Assembly: GCA_030278955.1 (NCBI GenBank)
Contig: JAOANR010000009.1
Span: forward strand, 39,022,945 to 39,086,944
DNA length: 64,000 bases
Direction: 5' to 3'
Source: Hygrophila difformis
Lineage: Eukaryota > Streptophyta > Magnoliopsida > Lamiales > Acanthaceae
Shown here: positions 34,745-46,446 of the stretch, one piece after another
Layout: every line of letters begins with the position of its first letter
How positions within the stretch are numbered: the first letter of the stretch is position 1
Program-made: the position numbers and the translations under genes
Notes under the pieces: model-generated
The model's input: the letters and a program-made list of their open reading frames with translations, nothing else
Databases searched by the model: none
Told to the model about the DNA's origin: nothing

Positions 34745-37326
34745 TGTAACACCCCGATTTTTTGTCACCCAGGTCGGGATGTCACCGCCACACCTCCCTA
34801 GTAAGACACGGTTTCTCTGGCTTACTAAAGAGATGCAAGGCTAGATATTTCAGTATTTAAAAATATTTAAAACATTTGCAAACAGCCCATACAATATAGT
34901 CTCAAAAATAATAATATCATAATGCAGCGGAAATAATATTTAAGTATAATATTGCAGCGGAAATGTAAATAAGACCGACATGGTCAAAATACGGGTTAAA
35001 CAGGCCCGTTTATTCTATAGTCTAATGCAAGAATTTAAAATAATAAGTTTCGCAAAATATAAGTCGCCCCATGCATGAACGTGCTCATGTTTGTTCCACA
35101 TACTCTGGAAGGAAAAAGGAAAAATAAACGGTTTGGTCAGCACAACTTGCTGAGTAAGTTAACACATGCATGATCGTAGGGTTTAAAAGCCATTAATTTA
35201 ATATTTACATAAAAACATGATAATACCATAAATAATTCAATTTAAATATTTAACCAATTTGCATAATATTTCATGGCATTAATCAACAATACATTTAGCA
35301 CAATTTAAAATGAAAGCCATAATTAATTTAACAAAGCATTTAACAATTTAAACGACAACTATAAATAATCCCATTTAATTTTAATTCCCCATTACATCCC
35401 CGATTTAGTAATTTCAAGTGTTTCACGATTGCATCGCGATATCAACAAGTTTAGCCGGAAACCGGCGGCCGCAGTCGTATCTGCCATACCCAGTACCACT
35501 CCGGAGCCTCGGGAAACCCATATGGATATTCACGAGAGTGTAGGCCATATATCTCATGCCGTTTTGGTAATATCATATCTCAATTTTCGCGCGGGGTCAC
35601 CATCGTCCATAAAGGCACGAAGTGAAGCAGTTAGGGGGCACCCTGCAGAGCACTCACCCCTAATTTTAATTTATCAAGTTTGTAAGGGGATTTATTTCAA
35701 AATTTTTTGGTTTCACTACATTTATTAAGAAAAGATTTCTACTCGTTTCAACCCTAAAGGCTAATTCCATTGTTTCAACAAGATTTCAAGATTTGACTCC
35801 GGTAAACCACTGTTTACTCTAAAATTAATTTAAAATCGGATTTAAGTCCAAAAATTCTGAAAATTTACCACTTACTCGGAAACATCGAGATGAACAACTT
35901 TCGTGTTTTAACATTTTCAATCCGAGATACCGAAACAGGTCAAAAACATAAATTTTCGTCATATCATTAATCTGTCCGAATTTCGTGTACAACAGTTCAA
36001 GATTATCAAGATCTACTATAGCAAATCAACTCCAAAATTAACGACATTTTACAGAGACCTTCTTAAGACATTTTTCTACAACTTTCATGTTCGGCTAAAG
36101 ATCTAAATTGGCTTAAAACTAATGTAAAAAATGTCATCAAGTTCAAACCTAAGTTCTGTCAAGAAAATCAAGATTCAAATTTCAGCAGTTCGGTTTCGGG
36201 TGGATTTAATATATCAAATCATCACGAAACATTCTGAAAATTTTACAAGAGATAGATCTAAGCCTTAGGAACGTTTTTTGTGTTTTAAGTTTTTTCGTTT
36301 GAAGACTTTTAAGAGTTTGGAAAAATTAGACAAATTCGTTGCGCCGGTAGAAATCACATGTTGACAGATTTACGAAAGTTTCGATTAAGCTTTTAGTTTT
36401 ACGTGTTTTAATTACTCCCCAAACCATGTAAGTGTCAACTTACAAATTTGTAGTCGTCCGGGATCGTCGATTTCGGAGGCGTGGCTTCCAGTCTACCGTT
36501 TATCCTCTCCGTTCGTCGGGTTCTTCGTTCTAGATCCGATTCGGGGTGTAGAGAAGAAAAGAAGAGAGTTAGGGTTTCGTTTTTGAATTAAAAACGAGAT
36601 GGATGAATGGATCAGACTTACCACGACGTTGAAAGACTTCCGAATTCGTCCAAACAGTCTCCGGCTTGGTTTTGGTGCCTCCGATGACTTCCGGATCTAG
36701 GGTTTTGTGTATAGAGAGTATCGTAGGGTTTTGAAAAGTGTTCGGGGCTTCCAAGAGGTGTTATTTATAGTTAGGCACGACCTAGGGACGTCCAAGGTTG
36801 GCCTTGGGTAGTCTTGAGCCGAAAGTTGTTCAACCGAAGTCGGAAAATCCGGATTCGGGCGAGTGAATCTCGCAACCGGCGAATCTATCGCGTGGCGCGG
36901 TCGTGGCGCGCCATTTCCCTATTGACCGCGCGGCCACCTCGCGGCACTTGCCTGGACTTCGGGCCGGGCGGGTCGTGCGATCCGTCGTGCCTTTCCTCCT
37001 CTCTTTCGGACTTCTATCCCTCTATGCTCCCGGATTCCCATTTCTGGGGTATCTCCGGGTTTTTATTTCCTCTCTAAATTTTTACTCGGGTCTAAATGCA
37101 TGTTTGGACTCGAATTCTCGAGTTCATTGGTGTCGGGTTTCGGTGTGCAATTTATTTATCTTTCTTTAATTAAATTCCTTTAATTCCTTTTTAAGTTAAA
37201 TTTCATTTCTCATTTCCTTATCTTTATTTATTTATTTATTTGCTGAATTTATTTATTTATGGTATTTATTTTATTTATTGTTTATTTATTTAATTATTGT
37301 TTTATGTTGCAAAATTCTCGGGTATT
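34745..37326 (-). mobile_element. Tekay 5' LTR, shortened at its outer end
   Basis: Its PBS-proximal end (34745, TGTAACACCCC on +) is intact. Its outer end stops at CTCGGGTATT, three bases short of the inner TGTAATACCC start, and abuts a truncated TR-GAG LTR. It contains the CpG-rich U3 block, a TATA box and the ~190-bp repeat region. It is diverged from the intact element's LTRs. Confidence 0.85.
36762..36769 (-). promoter_or_regulatory. Tekay LTR TATA box
   Basis: TATAAATA on the - strand, same context as 39862 and 48468. Confidence 0.6.
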
Positions 37327-37841
37327 GATAACCCAGGCCGGGATGTCACCGCCACACCTCCCAAGCAAGACACGACTTCATTCGAGCTCATTTGAAAGAT
37401 GCAAGGCTAAGGGTATAAAATAATTTTAAACGACCAAGTCCGGGATACTTATATTTAAAAATAATAATCATCCATACATGCAGCGGAAATATAAGTTGTG
37501 CAGCGGAAATAAAGTATAAGGGCCAACATGGCCAAAACACGGGTTAACAGGCCCGTATGCAGTCTCATGCAGAAAATAATTTAATGTCCAAAATAAATTT
37601 CCCGGATGTATGCTCATACTTCATACTCTGTCATAGAAAAATAGAAAGCAACGTTTATCAGTATTAAGGAATACTTAGTAAGTCAATTCCTAACATAGCA
37701 ATAAAGGAGTTTTAAAAATTTTAATAATTAAAAACTCATTTTAAGCATGCATATTAAACCATGTAATTTGACTAATTACTAGACAATAATTAAATCCATA
37801 TTCTCTCTTAACTAAATTAAATCTAGAGATGAGAATACAAG
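37327..37841 (-). mobile_element. TR-GAG 3' LTR, distal fragment
   Basis: Matches 54030-54543. It starts at GATAACCCAGG, so about 17 terminal bases (TGTAACACCCCGGATTT) are missing. It continues at 49263 after the inserted Tekay element. Confidence 0.85.
37837..37841. repeat. Target-site duplication ACAAG (left copy)
   Basis: ACAAG precedes the Tekay element and recurs at 49258-49262 after it. The duplication fixes the true ends of the Tekay LTRs at 37842 and 49257. Confidence 0.92.
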
Positions 37842-39861
37842 TGTAACACCCCGGTTTTTGGTAACCCAGGTCGGGATGTCACCGCCACATCTCCCTAGTA
37901 AGACACGGTTTCTCCGAGCTTACTAAAGAGATGCAAGGCTAGGTATTGCAGTGTTTAAAACATTTAAAGCATTCAAAATAGCCCATACCATATAATTCGA
38001 AATTAATAATAGCATAGCGCAGCGGAAATATTTAGTTCAGTACAGTATCGCAGCGGAAAATATAAAAAGGGCCGACATGGCCAAAACACGGGTTAAACAG
38101 GCCCGTTCATAATATAGTCTAAGTACGAAACTTAAAAGCAAAATAAAAGTTCCCAAAATCCCATGATTGATTCGTGCTCACACATGCTCATTCCACATAT
38201 TCTGTAAAGAAAGGAATAAAAATGGTTTTGATCAGCAAAATTGCTGAGTAAGTTAACACATGCATGATCGTAGGGTTTAAAAGCCATAACTTTAATAATT
38301 TAACAAAAGCATGATAATAACATAATATTTGATTTCATATAATCCATATCATATAGCACAATCTATCTCAGGCTCTATTTAATAACATATATCACATGGT
38401 TCAAGATAATAGCCATAATTTAAATAAAGCATTTAAATTATTTAATTTGACAACAATATCATTTAATCTAGTTTAATTTAATTTAGAATCCCCGTTACAT
38501 TCCCGATTTGGTATTTCAAAGTTTCACGATAAAGATCGCGATGTCAACAAGTTTAGCCGGTAGCCCGGCGGCCGCAGCCGTATCAGCCATACCCAGTACC
38601 ACTCCGGAGCCTCGGGAAACCCATACGGATATTCACGAGAGTGTAGGCTCTAAGTTTCGCCGTTTTGGCAATATCACATTTCAAGTATAGCGCGCGGGGT
38701 CACCATCGTCCATTACGGCACGAAGTGAATCGTTAGGGGGCACCCTGCAGAGCACTCACCCCTAATTTTAATTTATCAAGTTTGTAAGGGGATTTAGTTT
38801 TTAAAATCTGCCTTTCAATGTATTAATTTAGAAATAATATCTCAATTCGTCTCAACCCTAAAGGTTAATCCCATGTTTCAACAAGATTTCAAAATTTCGT
38901 TCGGTAAATCACAGTTTACTCCAAAATTCGTCTAAAATCAGGTTTAATTCCAAAAATTCCAAAATTTCATATCTGACTCGGAAACATCAAGATCTACAAC
39001 TTTCGTGTTTTAACTTTTTCAATCCGAGATACCTAAGTAGGTCAAAATCGCCAATTTTTGCATAAGAAGAAATCTGTCCGAGTTTAATACACCACAGATC
39101 AAAGATTTCAATTTCTACCATATCAATTCAACTCCAAATTTAATGAAATTTGACAGGGATCATCTTAAGACATTTATCTACAACTTTCATGTTCGGCCAC
39201 AGATCTAAAACAGCCTAGATCCTATGTCAAAAATGTGATCAAGATCATTCCTAAGTTCTGTCCAAGATTTCAAGATCTAGAATTAAACAGTTCGGTTTCA
39301 ACGGGTTTTCACATATCAAATCAACTCCAAAAATTCTCAAACTTTTACAGTAGCTAGGTCTAAGTCTTAGGAACGTTTTTCGTGTTTTAAGTTTTTCCGT
39401 TTGAGTTCGTTTTAAGGGTCGGAAAAATTCACCAAATCTGTTGCGTCGGTAGAAAACAAAAGTGGACAGATTTATGGTTCTTGTTGAATCTTTTAGGTTT
39501 CGAATGTTTTAAAATCTCCCAAAACCATGTAAGGTTAACTTACAGTGTCTATGAACGTCGGGAATGTCCAATTCGGAGGCGTGGCTTCCAGATCACCGTT
39601 TCTCCTCTCCGTTCGTCGGGTTCTACGATCTAGATTCGATACGGGGGTGTAGAAAGAAAAAGGAGATGATTAGGATTCGTTTTCGAATCGTTTATTGAAT
39701 AAAGATTGGACCGAGACTTACCACGACTATGGAGATCTGTAGAGAAACTCGTCCAACAGCGTTCGTCTTGGTTTCGTGCCTCCGACGACTCCGGATTTAG
39801 GGTTTCAAACGTATAGAATGTTTTAGGGTTTTGTAACCTTGTTCGGGGCTTCCAAGGGGCT

Positions 39862-39869
39862 TATTTATA
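39862..39869 (-). promoter_or_regulatory. Tekay 3' LTR TATA box
   Basis: TATAAATA on the - strand downstream of the CpG-rich block (39990-40080). Confidence 0.65.
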
Positions 39870-40440
39870 GAATTCCCAACCCCTAGGGCGTCCACAACCG
39901 ACCTAGAAGTCTGGAGTCGAGAGATGTTCAACCGAACGTCGAAAAATCCGCGTTCGGGTGAGAGATTCACGCAACAAACGAATCTGTGTGGTGGCGCGGT
40001 CGTGGCGCGCTGAAGCCCTTCCACCGCGCGGCCACCGCGCCGACTTCGCCTGGACTTCGGTCCGGGCGGGTCGTGCGATCCGTCGTGCTTTTCCGCCTCT
40101 CTTTCGGGTTTCTATCCCTCTATGCTCCCGAATTCCGATTCTCGGGGTATATTCGGGTTCTTACTTTCTCTCTAATTTTATTCCCAGTCTAATTGAATGT
40201 TTTGGACTCGAATACTCGAGTTCATTAGTGTCGGGTTTTGGTGTACCATTTATCCATCCTTTTATTGAATTAAATTCCTTTAATCCCTTTTTAAGTAAAA
40301 ATCTCATTTCTCATTTTCTTATCTTTATTTATTTCTTTTATTTGCTGGATTTGTTTATTTATTTATAGTATTTATTTTATTTATTATTTATTTATTTAAT
40401 TATTGTTTTATTTTATGTTGGAAAATTCTCGGGTATTACA

Positions 40441-40478
40441 GTCTACCCTCCTTAAGAATCAACTTCGTCCTCGAAGTT
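40441..40478 (-). other. Internal hairpin plus second PPT-like tract
   Basis: - strand AACTTCGAGGACGAAGTT, then GATTCTTAAGGAGGGTAGAC, then TGTAATACCCG at 40440. Present again at 49048-49085 in the 5' LTR and at 51757-51794 in the TR-GAG LTR. Confidence 0.7.
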
Positions 40479-40651
40479 GTGTTTCGGCTTTTCTCGTCTC
40501 GTCTCGTGCTAAGGTCTTGTGTTTGTTTTATTAGGTTGTGACTGAACTTAGAATTAAAACTTCTAAGCTGCCTACGTACCCGGTAAAGGGATCAAGCCAT
40601 AACGTAGTTCAAAAGTTTACAAAAATGCACGAAAAATTAGGGGGTATGACA

Positions 40652-40691
40652 TCCTCTCCCCCTTAAGATTGCAGTTATGTCCCCATAACTG
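40652..40691 (-). other. PPT and pre-PPT hairpin
   Basis: TTAAGGGGGAGAGGA (40652-40666) preceded by the 8-bp GGGA-loop hairpin at 40672-40691, which overlaps the gag-pol stop codon. Confidence 0.85.
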
Positions 40692-43600
40692 TGTCGGTAT
40701 CGGTTTGGAACAGTGTCGGGTATCGTTCCCTCATATCGGATTCTACTTCCCAAGTTGCCATCTCACTTTCGTGGTTTGACCAAAGAACCTTGATCATTTT
40801 GATGGTTTTGTTCCTCGTTACTCGTTCCTTAGTATCGAGAATACGCACTGGGACTTCTTCGTAAGTCAAATCTTCATCGAGCTCAATTGTCTCCGGTTGA
40901 AGTACTTGTGTCGGGTCCGGCACATATTTCTTTAGTTGCGAGACATGGAAGACATTATGAACTCGATCTAAGTGTGGCGGTAAAGCCAATCGGTAGGCTA
41001 GAGTTCCGATTCGTTCTAGAATCTCGTAAGGTCCTATGTATCGAGGACTTAACTTCCCTCGTTTGCCAAAGCGCATCACCCCCTTCATGGGTGATATCTT
41101 TAGCATGACCCTATCTCCCACTTGAAATTCTAGGTCTCGTCGTCTCACGTCGGCATAACTCTTTTGACGGTCTTGAGCGGCTTTCATCTTCCCTTGGATC
41201 ACTTTGATTTGTTGAGCCATGTCTTCGATAAGTTGTGGTCCCACTACCACGGACTTATCGTTTTCTTCCCAGCTCAAAGGGCTTCGGCACTTTCGTCCAT
41301 ACAACGCCTCGAAAGGTGCCATGCCGATACTAGCATGGTAACTATTATTATAGGAAAACTCAATCAAGGGTAAATGAGATTCCCAATTCCCTTTGAATTC
41401 CAACACGCATGCTCTCAGCATGTCTTCTAGTGTTTGGATTGTTCTCTCGGTTTGTCCATCCGTCATCGGGTGGAATGCGGTGCTCATTTTGATTTGAGTA
41501 CCGAGAGCTTTTTGTAACTCCGTCCAGAAATGAGAGACAAATCTACTGTCTCTATCGGAAATGATATCATGTGGTACTCCATGGCGTCGTACCACATTAT
41601 CAATGTAGGCTCGGGCCAATTGGTCCATAGTCCACGTGTCTTTCATTGGGATAAATATGGCTGTCTTCGTTAGCCTATCCACAATCACCCAAATCTTGTT
41701 CATGCCTTTAGGTGATCGGGGTAATCCCGAGACAAAGTCCATTGAGATGCTATCCCACTTCCAACTTGGAATCTCTAGTGGTTGCATCAATCCTAAGGGT
41801 TTATGTCGCACTGCCTTAACCTTTTGGCAGGTGAGACATCTCGCCACGAAATTTGCCACTTCCTTCTTCATTCCCGGCCACCAATAGATCTTCTTCAGAT
41901 CTTTGTATAGCTTGTCACCTCCGGGATGTACGGAATATGGCGTGTTGTGCCCTTCCTCCATCAACCTTCGCTTCAACTCGGCACATTTAAAAGGCACACA
42001 CCATCTACCTTTAAAACGGATGCTTCCATCCTCGTGGACAGCAAATCCTATTGCCTTTCCTTCGGCAATATACCCTTTTATCTTCTCGAGTTTCGGATCG
42101 CCCGGTTGAGCGAGTCGAATCTCGTCTAATATTGGAGTTTCTACGACCATGGCATTGACCGTTTCTCCCACTGTGCCAGGGTGCACAAGTTCTAACTCCA
42201 ATCTTGCCAAATCCATGTACAATGCCGGCGGAATTACCAACGAGTTTGTCACGTGTTGGGTTTTCCGACTTAGGGCATCGGCTACCACATTCGCCTTCCC
42301 CTCGTGGTATGCTATTTCTAAATCGTAGTCTTTAATGAGCTCCAACCACCTTCGCTGTCTCAAATTCAACTTCTTCTGAGTGAATATATATTTCAAGCTC
42401 TTGTGGTCGGTGAACATTCGACACTTCCGCCCATAAAGATAATGTCTCCATATCTTTAGAGCGAAAACGACCGCTGCCAACTCCAGGTCATGTGTCGGAT
42501 AATTTTCCTCGTGAGGTTTTAGTTGGCGTGATGCATAGGCTACAACTCTCGAGTCTTGCATCAAAACACAACCTAAACCTTCCTTCGAAGCATCGCTATA
42601 TACTTCGAAGTCACCATTCTCTGATGGTAATGTTAATACGGGTGTGGTTGTGAGTCGTTTCTTCAGCTCTTGAAACGATGACTCACATGCTTCGGTCCAC
42701 TCGTATTTTGCTCCTTTCTTAAGTAGCTGGGTCAAAGGACGTGCAATCCTTGAAAAGTCCTTTACAAATCGTCTGTAATATCCGGCTAATCCAAGGAAAC
42801 TCCTTATTTCCGTTGGACTTTTCGGAGTTGCCCATTCAGTTACGGCAGAGACCTTTGCCGGATCCACTGATACTCCATCAGCGGATACTATGTGTCCGAG
42901 GAATGCCACTTCTTTCAGCCAGAAGTCACATTTCGACAGCTTGCCGTATAGCTGATTTCTTCGCAGGGTCTCCAACACTTGATGTAAGTGCTTCGCATGC
43001 TCCTCCTCGCTCTTCGAGTAGATCAGGATGTCGTCGATGAACACTACGACGCACTGATCTAACAATTCTCGGAACACGTTGTTCATGAGATTCATGAACA
43101 TGGCCGGAGCATTTGTTAGCCCGAAGGATAACACTGTGAACTCGTAATGGCCATATCGCGTTCGAAACGCCGTCTTTGGAATGTCCTTCTCGGCAATCCT
43201 CAATTGATGATACCCAGATCGCAAATCGATCTTCGAGAATACTGAAGCTCCCTTCAGTTGATCAAACAGATCCTCTATTCTCGGTAGGGGGTATTTATTC
43301 TTAATGGTCACTTGGTTTAGTCCTCGGTAATCTATGCAAAGGCGTAGCCCTCCGTCTTTCTTCTTGACAAACAAAACCGGTGCTCCCCAAGGGGACGTAC
43401 TCGGTCTTATGTAACCTTTTCCCAATAGCTCCTCGAGTTGTTCCTTTAACTCCTTCATTTCCAGTGGTGCCATCCGGTACGGAGCTTTTGAGACAGGCTC
43501 TGTCCCTGGAATGAGATCTATCGTGAATTCAAGATCTCTCTCAGGTGGCATGCCCGGAACGTCTTCAGGGAACACGTCCGGGTATTCTCTTACCACTGGT

Positions 43601-45405
43601 ATGCTATCAACCTTGTTCTCTTCCGCCTCAAGGTTGTGCACATAGCACGCATATAGTTCATACCCCTTACGCATCAAGTTACTTAGTTTAAGTGCACTAA
43701 CGATTTTGTTACTTTTCTTAGGGGGCTGAGAGTAAAAGATAACTCTCTTTCCCCTACTTTTTGACAAGGTGATCTTTTGTTTTTGGCATTCGATCACCGC
43801 TTTATACTGGGATAGCCAATCCATCCCCAGTATGATGTCAAAGTCTCTTAAGTTAAATTCTACCAAGTTCGCGAAGAATTCTACGTTCTTTATCACTATA
43901 GGAATTCCGTTATATCGTTTAGAGCAAGACACTACTTCTCCAGAAGGCAATTGAATTCCTAAGCTAATTCTCTCGCACTTAGGTAGATCTAACTCAGGCA
44001 CTATCCTTGATGCAATAATTGAGCAACTAGCTCCGGAATCAAATAAAATTCTAAGGGGTGTATTCAAAACGTGAAATGTACCTGCCATCACTTCTCCTTG
44101 CGCAGGCACGTCCGCTTGGTTTACCACGTTCAGCCTCCCCATAGGGCGTCCCTGATTGCCCTGCTGATTCGCATTCTGCTGTTGGTTTTGCTGTTGGTTT
44201 TGATTCTGCGGGGGCGGAGGTCGTTGGTTCTGGTTCTGGTTCTGCGGCCTATTTTGAGGGGGTCTGTACCCTTGGTTATTCCCGTTTCGACCGTTTTGGT
44301 TTTGAGGCTGTTCTTGCCCCGCGACCAAATCGTCCCTCTTCGTTATGTTCTCGAGCCTAGTTCGACATTCCCGTCGAACGTGACCCATTCGACCGCATCG
44401 GTAACAAGCGCCTTGTTGCGGGCATCCCCTTGCCAGATGTGGTCGTCCACATCGCGGGCAAGGCGGTACCGGATCTTCTTGATTGAACCTCCTCCCAGTG
44501 TTGTTTTGTTGGGGCCTATTTGACCCTCTGCGCTGCTCGTTCCTTCCAGTGTTGTTCTCGTTTCGTGAATCTCGACTTCTCTTGTCTTGAGGACCCCTGC
44601 TGGACTCCCCACTCACCCTTCTTTTCAGCTGCTGCACGCGTGCTACCGCTACAGCGCGATCGTATACGGCTTGCAAATCGGGGTAGTGTACCCCCGCGAT
44701 CACTTCGCGCACAGACAGGTTCAGTCCCATCTCGAACTTCTGTGCCTTTTCCGCATCAGTAGGCACTAGCCTTGGTGCGAACCTCACCAGCTCCTTGAAG
44801 CGGGTGTAGTATTCTTGCACCGTTTGGCTTCCTTGCTTCAGTGACAGGAATTCCTCGTACATGGCAGCTTTGGTACTCAAGGGATAGAATCGATCCCTGA
44901 GTAGTTCCATCATCTCCATCCACGAATAAGGCTCGTCATCTTCGGTTAGTTTGGCTTGCGTTGCTTGCCACCAGTCATCAGCTTCGCCTCCCAAGTAGTA
45001 TGAAGCGACATGTACCCTCTCTCCTTCCGGACATTTGACCGCTCCCAGCAGCTTGTCAAAAGTCCGGATCCATTCCTCCAATTTAGCTGGATCCTCCTCA
45101 CCAGCATAGTGGGGCGGCTGGTAGGGATTCACCATCGCCAGGTAGTTAGGGCGAGCTTGGGGCGGAGGTACCGCCGCAGCTTGACCCTGGTTGACTTGCG
45201 CGTTCCCGAGCGCAATCAACACTTCCTCTATCGTCCTAAGACGATCGCCCACATTGTTCGGTGCGGGGGCGTCCTGCGCACCTTGGGGTTGTTCCTCATC
45301 AGGTTGAATTGGTTCAGTGACGTTTGGTGGTGTTTCAGTAGGTATCTCAGTGGTGGTTTGGGGAGTGGTTTGAGTTCTTCCTCTTCCTCTTCCTCTGGGT
45401 GCCAT
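40675..45405 (-). CDS. gag-pol: Tekay gag-pol polyprotein
   Basis: A single open frame of 1,576 codons from ATG at 45405 ([12 protein letters not shown]; an in-frame ATG 14 codons earlier is less likely) to TAA at 40675. Order: gag capsid ([13 protein letters not shown] .. DDWWQA, about 85-150), CCHC knuckle [14 protein letters not shown] at 334-347, Gln/Asn-rich linker, protease DSGAS with Asp456, RT with FIDD (Asp791-792), RNase H Asp938. Integrase follows, with a zinc region near 1165-1205 and core Asp1223, Asp1284 and Glu1320 (DX35E exactly). A degenerate chromodomain lies at about 1505-1565 ([20 protein letters not shown]). All catalytic residues are present. Gag and pol share one frame, as is usual in this lineage. 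The chromodomain usually steers integration to heterochromatin. Confidence 0.95.
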   Translation of the reverse strand: MAPRGRGRGRTQTTPQTTTEIPTETPPNVTEPIQPDEEQPQGAQDAPAPNNVGDRLRTIEEVLIALGNAQVNQGQAAAVPPPQARPNYLAMVNPYQPPHYAGEEDPAKLEEWIRTFDKLLGAVKCPEGERVHVASYYLGGEADDWWQATQAKLTEDDEPYSWMEMMELLRDRFYPLSTKAAMYEEFLSLKQGSQTVQEYYTRFKELVRFAPRLVPTDAEKAQKFEMGLNLSVREVIAGVHYPDLQAVYDRAVAVARVQQLKRRVSGESSRGPQDKRSRDSRNENNTGRNEQRRGSNRPQQNNTGRRFNQEDPVPPCPRCGRPHLARGCPQQGACYRCGRMGHVRRECRTRLENITKRDDLVAGQEQPQNQNGRNGNNQGYRPPQNRPQNQNQNQRPPPPQNQNQQQNQQQNANQQGNQGRPMGRLNVVNQADVPAQGEVMAGTFHVLNTPLRILFDSGASCSIIASRIVPELDLPKCERISLGIQLPSGEVVSCSKRYNGIPIVIKNVEFFANLVEFNLRDFDIILGMDWLSQYKAVIECQKQKITLSKSRGKRVIFYSQPPKKSNKIVSALKLSNLMRKGYELYACYVHNLEAEENKVDSIPVVREYPDVFPEDVPGMPPERDLEFTIDLIPGTEPVSKAPYRMAPLEMKELKEQLEELLGKGYIRPSTSPWGAPVLFVKKKDGGLRLCIDYRGLNQVTIKNKYPLPRIEDLFDQLKGASVFSKIDLRSGYHQLRIAEKDIPKTAFRTRYGHYEFTVLSFGLTNAPAMFMNLMNNVFRELLDQCVVVFIDDILIYSKSEEEHAKHLHQVLETLRRNQLYGKLSKCDFWLKEVAFLGHIVSADGVSVDPAKVSAVTEWATPKSPTEIRSFLGLAGYYRRFVKDFSRIARPLTQLLKKGAKYEWTEACESSFQELKKRLTTTPVLTLPSENGDFEVYSDASKEGLGCVLMQDSRVVAYASRQLKPHEENYPTHDLELAAVVFALKIWRHYLYGRKCRMFTDHKSLKYIFTQKKLNLRQRRWLELIKDYDLEIAYHEGKANVVADALSRKTQHVTNSLVIPPALYMDLARLELELVHPGTVGETVNAMVVETPILDEIRLAQPGDPKLEKIKGYIAEGKAIGFAVHEDGSIRFKGRWCVPFKCAELKRRLMEEGHNTPYSVHPGGDKLYKDLKKIYWWPGMKKEVANFVARCLTCQKVKAVRHKPLGLMQPLEIPSWKWDSISMDFVSGLPRSPKGMNKIWVIVDRLTKTAIFIPMKDTWTMDQLARAYIDNVVRRHGVPHDIISDRDSRFVSHFWTELQKALGTQIKMSTAFHPMTDGQTERTIQTLEDMLRACVLEFKGNWESHLPLIEFSYNNSYHASIGMAPFEALYGRKCRSPLSWEENDKSVVVGPQLIEDMAQQIKVIQGKMKAAQDRQKSYADVRRRDLEFQVGDRVMLKISPMKGVMRFGKRGKLSPRYIGPYEILERIGTLAYRLALPPHLDRVHNVFHVSQLKKYVPDPTQVLQPETIELDEDLTYEEVPVRILDTKERVTRNKTIKMIKVLWSNHESEMATWEVESDMRERYPTLFQTDTDTVMGT

Positions 45406-45672
45406 TCTGGTACAAATAGGATAGTTTAGGACTGATGGATTTAGCATATAGTCTAAGCAATTTCTATGAATGTATATGTGTGTAGTAATTTAGCACGTGG
45501 TGCTTTGTTCGAATTGAGAAACATCGTACGCTTCGGGGTTTTATTTTATTTTGTTTTGTTTTGTTTTGTTTTGATTTAAAAAAAATAAATCGGCATTTTA
45601 TTTCCTCATAAGAAATTTTAGTACAAAAGTAGAAATATTTTTCTAGCAAAACAATGTCTAACAGTAGAATCT

Positions 45673-46008
45673 CTAGTGCCTCATGACGTCTCTCGGCGGG
45701 GTAGCAGGATCTTCCTCCGGATCCTCCTCCTCCGAACTCGGCGGTAGTAGGTCGTCAAAGATAGTGTTTAAGTCTTGCCCGTGGGCATCGATGTATTCCT
45801 TTAGTATTAAGTTTTGTGTAGTGAGGGTTTGGACTTGGCGCTCTAGTTGGTTTATGCGGTGATGATCCGCCTCTCTCAAGTTGCCCATGTGGCGTAAATC
45901 GGCCTCCAACTGAGCCATACGGTACTTCATTTGCTCTAGGGTTTGGTGGGAATCGAGATGTACACTCATCATCCTGACCATCAACTGCATCATGTCCGGA
46001 CTAGCCAT
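45673..46008 (-). CDS. ORF0: conserved coiled-coil protein upstream of gag
   Basis: 111 codons between PBS and gag, with its own ATG (MASPDMMQLMVRMM). The centre has heptad-like hydrophobic spacing (MAQLEADLRHMGNL, INQLERQVQTL), predicting a coiled coil. The C-terminus is acidic (PPSSEEEDPEEDPATPP). There are no Cys residues, membrane segment or known domain that I recognise. It is not in frame with gag. Relics at 34115-34450 and 53230-53440 show it is an old family component. Function is unknown. Some plant Ty3/gypsy lineages (Ogre/Tat) also carry an extra ORF before gag, but I see no similarity. Confidence 0.75.
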   Translation of the reverse strand: MASPDMMQLMVRMMSVHLDSHQTLEQMKYRMAQLEADLRHMGNLREADHHRINQLERQVQTLTTQNLILKEYIDAHGQDLNTIFDDLLPPSSEEEDPEEDPATPPRDVMRH

Positions 46009-46038
46009 CTAGCGCAAGCAAGAGATCTACGTTAATAT

Positions 46039-46174
46039 TCGCCAAGATTCTAAGTTCGAGTTTCCAAGATTCTAAGTTCAAGTTTCGCCAAGATGCTAAG
46101 TTCAAGTTTCGCCAAGATTCTAAGTTCAAGTTTCGCAAAGATTCTAAGTTCAAGTTTCCAAGATGCTAAGTTCA
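46039..46174 (-). repeat. Leader minisatellite, 6 copies
   Basis: Six 22-24 bp units, anchors (CAAGATNCTAAG type) at about 46043, 46065, 46089, 46113, 46137 and 46159, lie between ORF0 and the leader hairpin. Confidence 0.85.
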
Positions 46175-46243
46175 TAGCAGAGATGCGACATGCATATGCA
46201 AATGATAATTCCCCCCCAATAATAATTTAATACACCATATATT

Positions 46244-46280
46244 TTTCCATGGGTTTTAAAATAAAATCTCTCCATGGAAA
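46244..46280 (-). other. Leader stem-loop, CCATGG arms
   Basis: TTTCCATGG pairs perfectly with CCATGGAAA (9 bp) around a 19-nt AT-rich loop. Counterparts lie at 34619, 53676 and 61958. Position near the PBS suggests a dimerisation or packaging structure. Confidence 0.65.
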
Positions 46281-46284
46281 TAAA

Positions 46285-46430
46285 AATTTAAAATTTAAAA
46301 TAATAGTCAAAATATTAATAGTAGCTTAAAAATAATAATGGTTTTAAAAATAATAGTTTAAAAATAATAGTGGTTTAAATAATAGTTTAAAAATAGTAAT
46401 GGTTTAAAAATAATAGTTTAAAAATAGCCG
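46285..46430 (-). repeat. AT-rich leader repeat
   Basis: Repeats of GGTTTAAAAATAATAGTTTAAAA-like units before the PBS. Shorter versions lie at 34680-34725 and 53905-53990. Confidence 0.7.
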
Positions 46431-46431
46431 G

Positions 46432-46443
46432 GCTCTGATACCA
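46432..46443 (-). other. Primer-binding site, tRNA-iMet
   Basis: - strand TGGTATCAGAGC, three bases after the 5' LTR end. A perfect match to the plant initiator tRNA-Met 3' end. Confidence 0.92.
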
Positions 46444-46446
46444 ACT

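Larger units (their letters stand above)
37842..40651 (-). mobile_element. Tekay 3' LTR
   Basis: 2,810 bp. The outer end is TGTCATACC at 40651 (- strand) next to the PPT. The inner TGTAATACCC is at 40440. Confidence 0.92.

Noticed and set aside
36840..37080. Open frames in CpG-rich LTR blocks (also at 39958-40368 and 48564-48974)
   Set aside because: They lie in U3 upstream of the TATA box, occur in every LTR copy with frame differences, and encode no recognisable protein.
44071..44523. 150-codon open frame on the + strand
   Set aside because: Antisense to the gag linker and zinc knuckle of the intact Tekay element.
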